Of a DNA stretch of 64,000 nt, positions 10,701-18,436 are shown in pieces. The notes beneath the pieces were generated by a model. It searched no databases, had not been told where the DNA came from, and worked only from the letters and a program-made list of their open reading frames with translations. The stretch is from JAKLIX01 sp964605655 (GTDB taxonomy: Bacteria; Bacteroidota; Bacteroidia; Bacteroidales; CAIXZF01). How positions within the stretch are numbered: position 1 is the first letter of the stretch; each line of letters begins with the position of its first letter. The DNA lies in assembly GCA_964605655.1 (NCBI GenBank), contig CAZSDK010000017.1, positions 37,300-101,299 on the forward strand, given 5' to 3'. The translations under genes were made by a program, and so were the position numbers.

Positions 10701-10995
10701 TGGTGCTCAAGGCTATGCCAGGGGGCTACCGGATATCGCTTTCGTGTATGATGCTACGTACGTAAAACTGAGGGAAGTGGCTGTATCCTACACCCTTCCT
10801 TCCAAGATCCTTGAAAAGTATTTTATAACAGGAGCTACCTTCAGCCTTGTGGGTTCCAATGTTTGGATCATCTACAAAAACCTGCCTTATGCCGATCCTG
10901 AATCGGGTCTCGGCGCAGGTAACCTGCAGGGATTCAGCACGGGTTCACTTCCTTCGACCCGCGATTTTGGTCTTAATGTTAAACTTACTTTTTAA
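7711..10995 (+). CDS. SusC/RagA-type TonB-dependent outer membrane transporter
   Basis: A 1094-residue outer membrane protein. In order it has a signal peptide ending FAQ, a carboxypeptidase-regulatory-like beta domain (residues about 22-110; ISGKVTSAEDGSPLPGV), a plug domain (about 110-245; LLRGSKSL, LFVVDGVPISN, LKGSAATALYGSRAANG) and a 22-strand type beta-barrel ending in LNVKLTF with a terminal Phe. Such proteins use TonB energy to import oligosaccharides, peptides or other nutrients bound by a partner SusD lipoprotein, encoded directly downstream. No glycoside hydrolase or anti-sigma gene is next to the pair, so the substrate cannot be told; a peptidase gene upstream hints weakly at peptides. 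Confidence 0.93.
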   Translation: MKRRLLIASLLVFLGLQFSFAQRQISGKVTSAEDGSPLPGVTVAVKGTQIGTLTDLDGKYTLSVPSSATTLVFSYIGMKAEEVEIGAKTVIDIVLQSSTTQIEGVVVTALAIPREKKSLGYATQELKGDNVSAVKTDNVLNSLSGKVSGVQVRKTTNMGGSTNILLRGSKSLTGDNQVLFVVDGVPISNDNTNSNSQRQAGLGFDYGNAASDINPDDIESINVLKGSAATALYGSRAANGVIMITTKKGKIPSTLVVKKGIGVTINSGVTVGFVDKKTFPEYQKDYGGGYGHYYAGPDAYWNMLDFNGDGVEEQWVVTSEDASYGAPFDPNLMVYQWNAVDPETPNYFKATPWVAAENGPITFFENPVTITNSIAIDNSFTGGSFRMSYTNYNQQGILPNSELKKNNFLFNGSYNVTDRLTASVGANYIKQNALGRNSTGYSDNIMGSFRQWYQTNVDIKEQKELFDLTGRNITWNWSDPTDPVPIYWDNYYWTRYKNYESDGRDRFIGNMSLNYKINDWLNVMGRVATDFYNELQEERRAIGSVATPFGIGTGADGSTGRSDQQSGYLRRDITFSEFNYDLMLNFNKNLTKNWNLKGVLGTNIRRTNYNRMISSTNGGLGIPELYSLQNSVGALPFPKELASKVGVDGIYGSASFGYKDYLYIDGTLRRDHSSTLPVDNSIYYYPSVATSFIFSNFIPKNEWLSFGKVRLNYAQVGNSAGFDQLTDNYTVLYPFSSPTISVSGTKKAPELKPEKTNSLEGGLEMFFFGRRLGFDLALYKTNTVDQILPIALSTATGYTYRMVNAGEIQNKGIELAIMGTPIKMKDFKWEVTLNWARNVNEVISLMEGLDNLQLGSFQGGITLNARVGEPYGVLCGTDYTYLNGYRVVSASSGQFIKTGTSDQVIGNVNPDWTGGIYNTFTYKNWSLGFLVDIQKGGDIFSLDMYYGLASGLYKETSFTNDLGNPVRNTNADGGGFINQGVNPNGNWNQTRIRADRYGAQGYARGLPDIAFVYDATYVKLREVAVSYTLPSKILEKYFITGATFSLVGSNVWIIYKNLPYADPESGLGAGNLQGFSTGSLPSTRDFGLNVKLTF

Positions 10996-11005
10996 TTAAA
11001 CTGCC

Positions 11006-12433
11006 ATGAAAAAAATACTAGCCATATTTTCAATCATCATTTTCATCTCTTCCTGTACCAAACTGGAAGACCTGAATGATAATGTCAAGGACCCTACCAC
11101 GGTCACGGGAGAGTCTTTGTTTACTTCCGGCCAGAAAGCCTTCTTCGACCAGATGGTCAGCACCAATGTGAACCTGAACATCTTCAGGCTGATTGTCCAA
11201 TATTGGACAGAGACCACCTATATCGATGAGAGTAATTATGACCTGGTGACCCGCACCATACCCGACAACCATTGGGATGCCCTTTACAGGGATGTTCTGA
11301 AAGATTTCAAGGAATCTTACGGCATCATCAAATCCACCAACTATGTCGGTGAAGATCCCCAGATCAAGAAAAACCGGCTGGCTGTCGTGGAGGTGATGCA
11401 GGTATACACCTATTGTGTTCTGGTGGAGACATTTGGAGATGTTCCCTACACGGAAGCCCTCAGCCTGGACCACCTGCTTCCCAAATACGATGATGCCGAA
11501 ACCATTTACAGAGATCTGATCAGTCGTCTGAACACGGCGATCAACGACATGGACCCGGCCTTCGGAAGTTTGGGAAGTGCCGACAATATGTACGGTGGCA
11601 ATACCGCATCATGGGTGAAATTTGCCAACTCCCTGAAACTCCGTATGGGCCTGATGATGGCCGATGTGGATGCCACCCTGGCAAAAACCACCGTGGAAGC
11701 CGCTGCTCCCCATGTGTTTGGTTCCAATGCCGACAATGGCAGCATCCCCTATCTCAGGGATATTCCCAACACCAATCCCATTTATGAAGACCTGGTAGCC
11801 AGCGGAAGACATGATTTCATCCCCGCCAACACCATCGTCGATACCATGAATGCCAGGACAGACCCCCGCCGGCCTTACTATTTCACCTTGTATGAAGGTG
11901 ACTATGTGGGAGGACCCAACGGAGAAGGCGGTCTGTTCTCAGACTATTCCCATGTGGCCGATGCCATCCAGGAACCCACCTTCGAAGGCACCATCCTCGA
12001 CTATGCCGAAGTGGAATTCCTCCTGGCAGAAGCCTGTGAAAGAGGATTCGCCGTCGGCGGCACTGCAAAATCACATTATGATGCCGCTGTCACTGCCTCC
12101 ATCGTCTATTGGGGCGGTACCCCTGCCGAAGCCACTGCTTACCTCGCTCTGCCCAACGTGGGTTATAATACCCAGACCGGTACCTGGAAGGAGAAAATTG
12201 GCGTGCAGAAATGGATTGCGCTGTATAACAGAGGATTTGAGGCCTGGACCGAATGGAGAAAATTCGACTTCCCTAATTTACAACACCCCCCAGATGCTGT
12301 ATTCGAATATGTTCCTGTACGTTACACCTACCCAATTGCTGAGCAAACATTGAATGGCAGTAATTATCAGGCTGCCTCTGCTCATATTGGAGGAGATGCT
12401 TGCGATACCAAACTGTTCTGGGATAAGAACTGA
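11006..12433 (+). CDS. SusD/RagB family surface lipoprotein
   Basis: A 475-residue lipoprotein with lipobox ISSC (Cys17), 10 bases after the SusC gene. The sequence has the alpha-helical TPR-like SusD fold, of the SusD-like_2 group (features include FGDVPYTEAL, SWVKFANSLKLRM, EVEFLLAEA). It should sit on the outer leaflet as a lid on the SusC barrel and capture the ligand. The pair forms one transcript closed by the terminator that follows. Specificity is unknown. Confidence 0.9.
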   Translation: MKKILAIFSIIIFISSCTKLEDLNDNVKDPTTVTGESLFTSGQKAFFDQMVSTNVNLNIFRLIVQYWTETTYIDESNYDLVTRTIPDNHWDALYRDVLKDFKESYGIIKSTNYVGEDPQIKKNRLAVVEVMQVYTYCVLVETFGDVPYTEALSLDHLLPKYDDAETIYRDLISRLNTAINDMDPAFGSLGSADNMYGGNTASWVKFANSLKLRMGLMMADVDATLAKTTVEAAAPHVFGSNADNGSIPYLRDIPNTNPIYEDLVASGRHDFIPANTIVDTMNARTDPRRPYYFTLYEGDYVGGPNGEGGLFSDYSHVADAIQEPTFEGTILDYAEVEFLLAEACERGFAVGGTAKSHYDAAVTASIVYWGGTPAEATAYLALPNVGYNTQTGTWKEKIGVQKWIALYNRGFEAWTEWRKFDFPNLQHPPDAVFEYVPVRYTYPIAEQTLNGSNYQAASAHIGGDACDTKLFWDKN

Positions 12434-12460
12434 TCTGTTCCCAAAACTTCCAACCACAAA

Positions 12461-12493
12461 AGAGGCTGTTTCTCCGGAAGCAGCCTCTTTTTT
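12461..12493 (+). terminator. Rho-independent terminator after SusD
   Basis: AGAGGCTG (12461-12468) pairs with CAGCCTCT (12481-12488) and is followed by six T. It ends the SusC/SusD transcript. Confidence 0.85.
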
Positions 12494-12511
12494 ATAGGGA
12501 GGATTGATCAA

Positions 12512-12543
12512 GGGACTCAATCCCTCTTAAGGGATGGAGTCCC
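12512..12543. repeat. 14-bp inverted repeat (hairpin) in the gap after SusD
   Basis: GGGACTCAATCCCT (12512-12525) and AGGGATGGAGTCCC (12530-12543) form a 14-bp stem with one mismatch and a four-base loop CTTA. No T tract follows, so it is not an ordinary terminator. It could be a palindromic extragenic repeat or part of a small RNA. The rest of 12494-12754 shows no gene. Confidence 0.6.
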
Positions 12544-12754
12544 TGGATTCTTAGGTACCCTTTCCTGCCCTTTAAATCCTTATCACTCACCTCATCCTCT
12601 GCCAACTCCCCTTTTTCTCCGATGAAACAGGGAGCTGCTCCAAACACTGCGTTTATATGTAAGTTCCTCATCCTGATCGATTTCATTTGGTCTACCTCCG
12701 TGTGCCCCACTAATTTTGGCGCATGTTTAATTCAAATCTTTGGAGGAAATAAAA

Positions 12755-13228
12755 ATGAAAAAGACTGCACTGCTTTTCCTGATGGTATTCTTTATATCAG
12801 CTGGTTTCGCCACCAACCCATCCCATCTGACCTATGTCACCGTGAATGGGAAAACGGTATTTTGTAAAGACCTGGTTGATGCCGGTAAGGCAATAAAAAT
12901 GGTGATGGAAAACGGGGAAACGGAAAAAATCCAGTTCGCCGTGGTGGATGCCATGATGCACGACGGACGCCTCTTCGAGAGGGTCCCGGTATTCGACAAA
13001 AACAATGATCAAATCTGTACTTCCCTGATGGAACTGAAGGCGGTCAGAAACGGGCTTAAACTATACAGAAACTGTGAATATTCAAGCCTGAGCGACTGCA
13101 ACATGACTCCCGATCCCGAACATCCTGAAAAATGCTTCCTCGTGTACAAAGACGGCAAACTACACCTGCGTCTCGATGAAAAAAACGCCGCCAATGTGCT
13201 TTCTTTCTTCCATATAGAGGTGAAATAA
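12755..13228 (+). CDS. Small secreted protein of unknown function
   Basis: I place the start at ATG 12755 (MKKTALLFLMVFFISAG), since the in-frame TTG at 12740 overlaps the ribosome binding site GGAGG. The 157-residue product has a clear signal peptide ending near GFAT and a mature part with four Cys residues that could form disulfides (FCKDL, QICTSL, NCEYSSLSDC, KCFLV). I do not recognise the family. It is monocistronic, bounded by non-coding sequence upstream and a strong terminator downstream. Probably periplasmic or surface-exposed. Confidence 0.75.
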   Translation: MKKTALLFLMVFFISAGFATNPSHLTYVTVNGKTVFCKDLVDAGKAIKMVMENGETEKIQFAVVDAMMHDGRLFERVPVFDKNNDQICTSLMELKAVRNGLKLYRNCEYSSLSDCNMTPDPEHPEKCFLVYKDGKLHLRLDEKNAANVLSFFHIEVK

Positions 13229-13253
13229 ATTCGTCTTTTCATCTTCCTTTCGC

Positions 13254-13280
13254 AAAAGCGCCCTTTAGGGCGCTTTTTTT
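13254..13280 (+). terminator. Rho-independent terminator
   Basis: AAAAGCGCCC (13254-13263) and GGGCGCTTTT (13268-13277) form a perfect 10-bp stem with loop TTTA and run into T's. It closes the small secreted protein gene. Confidence 0.9.
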
Positions 13281-13342
13281 GTGCATAAATCTGCCATTTT
13301 TTCCGGTTTTTCGTTACTTTTGTCACACTTTCGAAAAAACCT

Positions 13343-14572
13343 ATGGACATTCAAGCCATAAAGCTGAGGTTCGGGATCATCGGCAATTCCCCTCTCCTTG
13401 ACAGAGCCATTAATATTGCCTACCAGGTTGCCGCTACCGATATCACCGTTCTCATCACGGGAGAAAGTGGTACCGGTAAAGAGTTCTTTCCCAAGATCAT
13501 CCACCAGATGAGCCCGAGAAAGCACGGACCTTTCATCGCCGTGAACTGCGGTGCCATTCCTGAAGGAACGATCGATTCTGAATTGTTCGGTCATGAAAAG
13601 GGTTCCTTTACCGGTGCCCATGAAGCCAGAAAAGGATATTTCGAGGTGGTGAACGGCGGAACCATCTTCCTGGATGAAGTCGCCGAACTTCCCCTGTCTA
13701 CACAAGTGAGGCTGCTTCGCGTCCTCGAGTCAGGGGAATTCATCAGGGTAGGTTCATCAAAAGTCCAGAAAACAGAGGTAAGAGTAGTGGCCGCAACCAA
13801 CCTCGATATGGCTGACGCCATTGAAGAGGGCAAATTCAGGCAGGACCTGTACTACCGTCTCAGTACGGTCCCTATTTACATCCCTCCTTTGAGAGAAAGA
13901 AAAGAAGACATCCTCCTCCTCTTCAGGAAATTTGCCTCCGATTTCGCCGAAAATTACAGGATGCCTGTCATCACTCTCGATGAAGAAGCCCGCCAGATGC
14001 TCATGAACTACCGCTGGCCGGGGAATGTCAGGCAGTTGAAAAACATCACTGAACAAATCTCCATCATCGAAAAAAACCGGGAGATCAGTACCGACACTTT
14101 GTTCAAGTACCTTCCCGAGATCCGCTCCAAAGAATTGCCCGTGCTTTATAGCAAGGAACCCTCCGCTGATGTTACTGAAAGAGAGATCCTCTACAAGGTA
14201 CTTTTTGATATGAAAAAAGACATTTTCGAACTCAAAAGGTCCATGCTGGAGATCATGCAACAGGGTGGTATCAAAGACGATTTGCCAAAAGAACAAACCC
14301 TGCCTTACGAGAAACTGTTCAGCGATTATTCTGGCCCTAAAACGGAACCCTCCACTTTCCAGATACATCCGTCCTACTCTGACGGTGAACCGGAAGAAGT
14401 ACATGACCACGAGATCTTTGAAGAAAGTCTTAGCATCGCCACCAGGGAAAAGGAACTCATAGAGAAAGCCCTGGAAAAGTACAAGGGGAAAAGGAAAAAT
14501 GCTGCCCGGGAACTGGGTATCTCCGAAAGGACCTTGTACCGTAAGATCAAGGAATACGAGATTGACAGTTAG
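13343..14572 (+). CDS. Sigma-54-dependent activator without receiver domain
   Basis: A 409-residue AAA+ bacterial enhancer-binding protein. The AAA+ domain starts almost at the N-terminus: Walker A G40-ESGTGKE, the sigma-54 contact loop GSFTGA (87-92; the usual form is GAFTGA), Walker B GTIFLDE (106-112), and the arginine-rich FRQDLYYRL segment. A linker of about 90 residues leads to a Fis-type helix-turn-helix at the C-terminus (KNAARELGISERTLYRKIKEY). There is no receiver or GAF domain, so its control must come from elsewhere, for example from its own level or a binding partner. It opens the lptE/TPR/secG run, an order I recall as common in Bacteroidota. A TACTTTTG sequence 21 bases before the start may be its -7 box. 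Confidence 0.9.
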   Translation: MDIQAIKLRFGIIGNSPLLDRAINIAYQVAATDITVLITGESGTGKEFFPKIIHQMSPRKHGPFIAVNCGAIPEGTIDSELFGHEKGSFTGAHEARKGYFEVVNGGTIFLDEVAELPLSTQVRLLRVLESGEFIRVGSSKVQKTEVRVVAATNLDMADAIEEGKFRQDLYYRLSTVPIYIPPLRERKEDILLLFRKFASDFAENYRMPVITLDEEARQMLMNYRWPGNVRQLKNITEQISIIEKNREISTDTLFKYLPEIRSKELPVLYSKEPSADVTEREILYKVLFDMKKDIFELKRSMLEIMQQGGIKDDLPKEQTLPYEKLFSDYSGPKTEPSTFQIHPSYSDGEPEEVHDHEIFEESLSIATREKELIEKALEKYKGKRKNAARELGISERTLYRKIKEYEIDS

Positions 14573-14592
14573 CTGACCCAATGGCACTTCCG

Positions 14593-15099
14593 ATGAGAAA
14601 AACCCTGTATCTCCTGTATCTCCTTGTCTTGGTTGCCGCCCTGAGCCGCTGTGGCATCTATTCTTTTACAGGTGCTTCCATCCCGCCGGAAGCAAAATCC
14701 ATCTCGATTCAGTACTTCCCAAACAATGCACCCATTATCAACCCTACCCTGAGCCAGAGCTTTACCGACATGCTCAAGGATAAATTCATCAATCAAACCA
14801 ACCTGACCATGGTGCCCAGAAACGGAGACCTTCAGATTGAAGGCGAAATTACAGGATATCAGGTACTGCCGGTAGCCATACAGGGTAATGACCAGGCCGC
14901 CCTGAACCGTCTGACCATCACGGTGAATGTCAGATTCTCAAACAGATACGCAGAAAATCAGAATTTCGAAACCTCCTTTTCCCGTTTTGTGGATTTCCCC
15001 AGCAGCCAAAACCTCAACAGCGTCCAGGATGCCTTGATCGAAGAGATCAACAAAGCCCTTTCTGAGGATATTTTCAATAAAGCCGTGGCAAACTGGTAA
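14593..15099 (+). CDS. lptE: LPS assembly lipoprotein LptE family
   Basis: I choose the ATG at 14593 because MRKTLYLLYLLVLVAALSRC is a lipoprotein signal with Cys20; an upstream ATG at 14581 would add four residues. The mature part begins GIYSFTGASIPPEAKSISIQ and keeps the pattern of Bacteroidota LptE proteins (ILVQPV-like beta strands, then GEITGYQV). LptE plugs the LptD barrel and helps place lipopolysaccharide in the outer leaflet. It sits just downstream of the sigma-54 activator and upstream of the TPR-like gene, so all are probably co-transcribed. Confidence 0.82.
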   Translation: MRKTLYLLYLLVLVAALSRCGIYSFTGASIPPEAKSISIQYFPNNAPIINPTLSQSFTDMLKDKFINQTNLTMVPRNGDLQIEGEITGYQVLPVAIQGNDQAALNRLTITVNVRFSNRYAENQNFETSFSRFVDFPSSQNLNSVQDALIEEINKALSEDIFNKAVANW

Positions 15100-15122
15100 A
15101 AAAAGATCCAAATATCATTTTC

Positions 15123-15662
15123 ATGGAAAAAGAAAACCTTATTGAGTGGATCAAACATCCTGAGAAGTTAGATCAGACCAGCCTTCCCCTACTGGAAAAA
15201 CTCGTCAGGGACCATCCCTATTTCCAGGTGGGACTGATCCTTCTCACCAGAAATCTGAAGAACCTGAACGACACCAGGTATGAAGCGTTTCTCCAGAGAA
15301 CGGCTGCTTCCATCCCCGACCGTAACAGTTTCCTGAAATTCCTGTTGAAGAATCCCGCCACCCCCCCCAGGAGGAGTTTCTCCAGAAAAGTTGATGCCAT
15401 TATAGAAAGATTCCTTAAAGATGAGCATAAGATAAAACCCGTTAAGGTTAAAAATCAGGAAGATATAGAAATTATAGATAAAAGTCTTGACGAGAACGAC
15501 GCCATTACCAGTGAAACCCTTGCCAGGCTGTATTTCGACCAGGGAAATCCCACAAGGGCCATTGAAATTTATGAGAGACTTTGTTTGTTATTTCCGGAAA
15601 AAAGCAGTTACTTTGCAGGCCAAATTGAAAAAATCCGAAATAGTAGTCATTCAAATACTTAA
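15123..15662 (+). CDS. TPR-like protein encoded between lptE and secG
   Basis: A 179-residue cytosolic protein with no signal peptide. The N-terminal half (about 1-70) is helical and starts with IEWIKHPEKLDQTSLPLLEKLV; the C-terminal part (about 125-175) has one recognisable TPR unit (TSETLARLYFDQGNPTRAIE, then IYERLCLLFPEKSSYFAGQIE). Its specific role is not known to me. The fixed place between an LPS-assembly gene and a secretion gene suggests a link with envelope biogenesis, but this is inference. Confidence 0.75.
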   Translation: MEKENLIEWIKHPEKLDQTSLPLLEKLVRDHPYFQVGLILLTRNLKNLNDTRYEAFLQRTAASIPDRNSFLKFLLKNPATPPRRSFSRKVDAIIERFLKDEHKIKPVKVKNQEDIEIIDKSLDENDAITSETLARLYFDQGNPTRAIEIYERLCLLFPEKSSYFAGQIEKIRNSSHSNT

Positions 15663-15673
15663 ATTTCAAGGCC

Positions 15674-16003
15674 ATGGTATTGTATAACCTGATTTCCATC
15701 CTTATCCTGATCATCAGCGTGTTGCTGGTACTTGTAGTACTGGTCCAGAACGCCAAAGGAGGTGGTTTAGCATCCAACTTTGCTTCATCCAACCAATTCA
15801 TGGGAGTAAGGAAAACAGCCGATTTCCTTGAGAAAGCCACCTGGACCATGGCCATCGCGCTTCTCTTCCTGGCCCTTATCTCAGTGATCAGCATTCCCCA
15901 GGCAAACCAGATTCAGGGTGCCGACACCGAACTGAGAGAGAAAATCGACAATACCAAGGCACAACCGGTTCAGGACTATCAAAATCCTCCAGCCCAGAAA
16001 TAA
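15674..16003 (+). CDS. secG: Protein translocase subunit SecG
   Basis: A 109-residue inner membrane protein with two transmembrane helices (about residues 3-23 and 54-73) joined by a loop with the family signature QNAKGGGLASNF. SecG supports the SecYEA protein-export channel. The C-terminal tail (QGADTELREKIDNTKAQPV) is a hydrophilic extension usual in Bacteroidota. The gene lies 11 bases after the TPR-like gene and is followed by a terminator. Confidence 0.92.
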   Translation: MVLYNLISILILIISVLLVLVVLVQNAKGGGLASNFASSNQFMGVRKTADFLEKATWTMAIALLFLALISVISIPQANQIQGADTELREKIDNTKAQPVQDYQNPPAQK

Positions 16004-16025
16004 CAATACTGGAATGTTCATTCAA

Positions 16026-16060
16026 ATGTCAGAATGTCATGCATTCTGACATTTTTTTTT
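16026..16060 (+). terminator. Rho-independent terminator after secG
   Basis: ATGTCAGAATG (16026-16036) pairs perfectly with CATTCTGACAT (16042-16052), followed by nine T. It separates the secG transcript from groES/groEL. Confidence 0.92.
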
Positions 16061-16180
16061 GACCTCTGCGACCCTGCTGAAAAATTGTCCTCTTATTTCC
16101 TTCCTTTCTCCTTTGGCATAAATTATGACGAAGGCAGCTCAGAAAATTCACATCAATATTAAAATAAAACCAAGTAAACC

Positions 16181-16459
16181 ATGGCAAAATTGAACATTAA
16201 ACCATTGGCCGACAGAGTATTAGTTGAACCTGCTGCAGCAGAAGAAAAGACTGTCGGTGGAATTATCATTCCTGACACCGCAAAGGAAAAACCTCAGAAA
16301 GGCACCGTTGTCGCTGCCGGACCGGGAAAAAAAGATGAACCAATGACCGTGAAAGAAGGTAATGTGGTATTGTATGGCAAGTATGCCGGTACCGAGATCA
16401 CTGTTGACGGAAAAGATTACCTCATCATGCGCGAATCCGACATTGTTGCAATTATCTGA
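16181..16459 (+). CDS. groES: Co-chaperonin GroES
   Basis: A 92-residue co-chaperonin that caps the GroEL ring during ATP-driven protein folding. Family features are PLADRVLVEP, the mobile loop EEKTVGGIIIPDTAKEKPQ, and GTVVAAGPG. Length is typical. No CIRCE operator (TTAGCACTC inverted repeat) is present upstream, so the HrcA mode of control is not supported by the sequence. groEL follows 36 bases later. Confidence 0.97.
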   Translation: MAKLNIKPLADRVLVEPAAAEEKTVGGIIIPDTAKEKPQKGTVVAAGPGKKDEPMTVKEGNVVLYGKYAGTEITVDGKDYLIMRESDIVAII

Positions 16460-16495
16460 ATGTAAATCAAATCATTAACTTAAAAGACCTAAACA

Positions 16496-18127
16496 ATGGC
16501 AAAAGATATTAAATTCAATCTTGAGGCAAGAGAATCACTGAAAAAAGGCGTGGATGCCCTAAGTAACGCTGTGAAGGTGACCCTGGGCCCCAAAGGCCGT
16601 AACGTCATCCTCGAGAAGACCTATGGAGCACCGGTGATTACCAAAGATGGTGTTACGGTAGCAAAGGAAATTGAACTGAAGAATCCGGTTGAGAACATGG
16701 GTGCCCAGATGGTGAAGGAAGTCGCTTCCAAAACCGCAGATGTTGCCGGCGACGGTACCACCACCGCCACCGTCCTGGCCCAGGCTATCATTACCACCGG
16801 ACTGAAGAATGTTACCGCCGGAGCCAACCCCATGGACCTGAAAAGAGGGATAGAAAAAGGAGTGGCCAAAGTGGTGGAACACCTGAGGAAACAATCGAAA
16901 AAAATTGGCGATGCCAACGAGAAAATCGAACAGGTAGCTGCTATCTCCGCTAACAACGATATGTTCATCGGTAAGATGATCGCTGAAGCCATGGCCAAGG
17001 TGAAGAAAGAAGGTGTGATCACCATTGAAGAAGCCAAAGGAACCGATACCACCGTGAAGCTTGTGGAAGGTATGCAGTTCGACAGGGGTTACATTTCACC
17101 CTATTTTGTGACGGACACCGAAAAAATGGAAGCCGTTTATGACAACCCTTACATCCTGATCTACGACAAGAAAGTGTCTATGATGAAGGACCTGCTACCC
17201 ATCCTGGAGAAGGTGGTGCAGAGCGGTCGCGCACTCATTATCATCTCTGAAGACTGTGAGGGTGAGGCCCTGGCAACTTTGGTGGTAAACAAAATCAGAG
17301 GTTCTTTGAAGATTGCCGCAGTGAAAGCGCCGGGTTTTGGTGACAGGAGAAAGGAAATGCTGGAAGATATCGCCATCCTGACCGGTGGTACGGTGATCTC
17401 GGAAGAAAGAGGTTATAAGCTTGAGAATGCCGATCTTTCTTACCTCGGACAGGCAGAGAAAGTATCGATCGACAAAGAAAACACTACCATTGTTGGTGGT
17501 AAAGGTGCCAAAGAGAATATCGAGGCCAGAGTAAAGCAGATCAAATCCCAGATCGAGACCACTACTTCCGACTATGACCGTGAGAAGCTCCAGGAGCGTC
17601 TTGCCAAACTTTCGGGTGGTGTCGCCGTGATCTATGTGGGTGCTGCCAGTGAGGTGGAAATGAAAGAGAAGAAAGACCGCTTTGATGACGCACTTCATGC
17701 TACACGTGCTGCCGTTGAGGAAGGCATCGTTGCCGGAGGAGGCATTGCTTATATCCGTGCCCTTGAGTCGCTGAAAGATTTGAAGGGTGACAATGAAGAT
17801 GAGGAGACAGGTATTGCCATTCTACGCAGATCCCTTGAGGAACCTCTTCGTCAGATCGTCGAGAACACCGGTGTTGAAGGATCCATCGTCGTTCAAAGGG
17901 TGAAGGAAGGGAAAGATGATTTTGGTTTCAATGCCAGGACTGAACAATACGAGAACCTCTTCGCTTCCGGTGTGATCGATCCTACCAAGGTTACCAGGGT
18001 AGCGCTCGAGAATGCTGCTTCTATTGCCGGAATGCTCTTAACGACTGAATGTGTGGTTACTGAAATCAAAGAAGAAAAACCCATGCCTATGCCCAACCCC
18101 GGAATGGGTGGAATGGACATGATGTAA
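16496..18127 (+). CDS. groEL: Chaperonin GroEL (60 kDa)
   Basis: A 543-residue chaperonin subunit that forms the double ring in which proteins fold with GroES and ATP. The ATP-site motifs are VTLGPKGRNV and DGVTVAKEI near the N-terminus, AGDGTTTATVLA at about residue 85, and the late GGGIAY. The C-terminal tail ends in the usual Gly/Met-rich form (NPGMGGMDMM). It is full length with no irregularities. Confidence 0.98.
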   Translation: MAKDIKFNLEARESLKKGVDALSNAVKVTLGPKGRNVILEKTYGAPVITKDGVTVAKEIELKNPVENMGAQMVKEVASKTADVAGDGTTTATVLAQAIITTGLKNVTAGANPMDLKRGIEKGVAKVVEHLRKQSKKIGDANEKIEQVAAISANNDMFIGKMIAEAMAKVKKEGVITIEEAKGTDTTVKLVEGMQFDRGYISPYFVTDTEKMEAVYDNPYILIYDKKVSMMKDLLPILEKVVQSGRALIIISEDCEGEALATLVVNKIRGSLKIAAVKAPGFGDRRKEMLEDIAILTGGTVISEERGYKLENADLSYLGQAEKVSIDKENTTIVGGKGAKENIEARVKQIKSQIETTTSDYDREKLQERLAKLSGGVAVIYVGAASEVEMKEKKDRFDDALHATRAAVEEGIVAGGGIAYIRALESLKDLKGDNEDEETGIAILRRSLEEPLRQIVENTGVEGSIVVQRVKEGKDDFGFNARTEQYENLFASGVIDPTKVTRVALENAASIAGMLLTTECVVTEIKEEKPMPMPNPGMGGMDMM

Positions 18128-18154
18128 GATCTCATTCAGCTTAAAGTACCATGG

Positions 18155-18188
18155 GGGCTGTCTCAAAAGTGAGGCAGCCTCTTTTAAT
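18155..18188 (+). terminator. Terminator after groEL
   Basis: GGGCTGTCTC (18155-18164) pairs with GAGGCAGCCT (18171-18180), with two G-U pairs, followed by CTTTTAATTTT. The left arm shares GGCTGTCTCA with the reverse complement of the dispersed repeat at 33844. Confidence 0.75.
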
Positions 18189-18194
18189 TTTAGA

Positions 18195-18362
18195 TTGAGC
18201 CTTTCTGACTGCTTTCGGCAGGCAGGGAAAAGGGCGGCCCTGGGTTCTCGGCGAACAACCTAAGGGGAGCGGGCTGAGGTCGTGAGTGGAACACGAGCGA
18301 CCGAGGGAGCTTCCCAATTGCGACGCCAAGACGAGGCCATGCGGCCTGAGCAAAAACGAATG
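18195..18362. other. GC-rich structured non-coding patch
   Basis: Between groEL and the DUF4468 gene lies about 170 bases of clearly higher GC content than the flanks, with no convincing reading frame. It contains local hairpins: GGTCG (18270-18274) with CGACC (18298-18302), and GGCC-ATGC-GGCC (18335-18346). It could be a small RNA, a dispersed repeat or the remains of an insertion. I cannot assign it to a known RNA family. Confidence 0.45.
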
Positions 18363-18436
18363 TGATCGGAATAACTTAAAAGATTCAGGCTTATTTTTGG
18401 TGCAGTATTTGATATAACTGCCTATATTTTTCCGAT

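Noticed and set aside
16060..16180. CIRCE/HrcA operator upstream of groES
   Set aside because: No TTAGCACTC-N9-GAGTGCTAA inverted repeat or near match is present.
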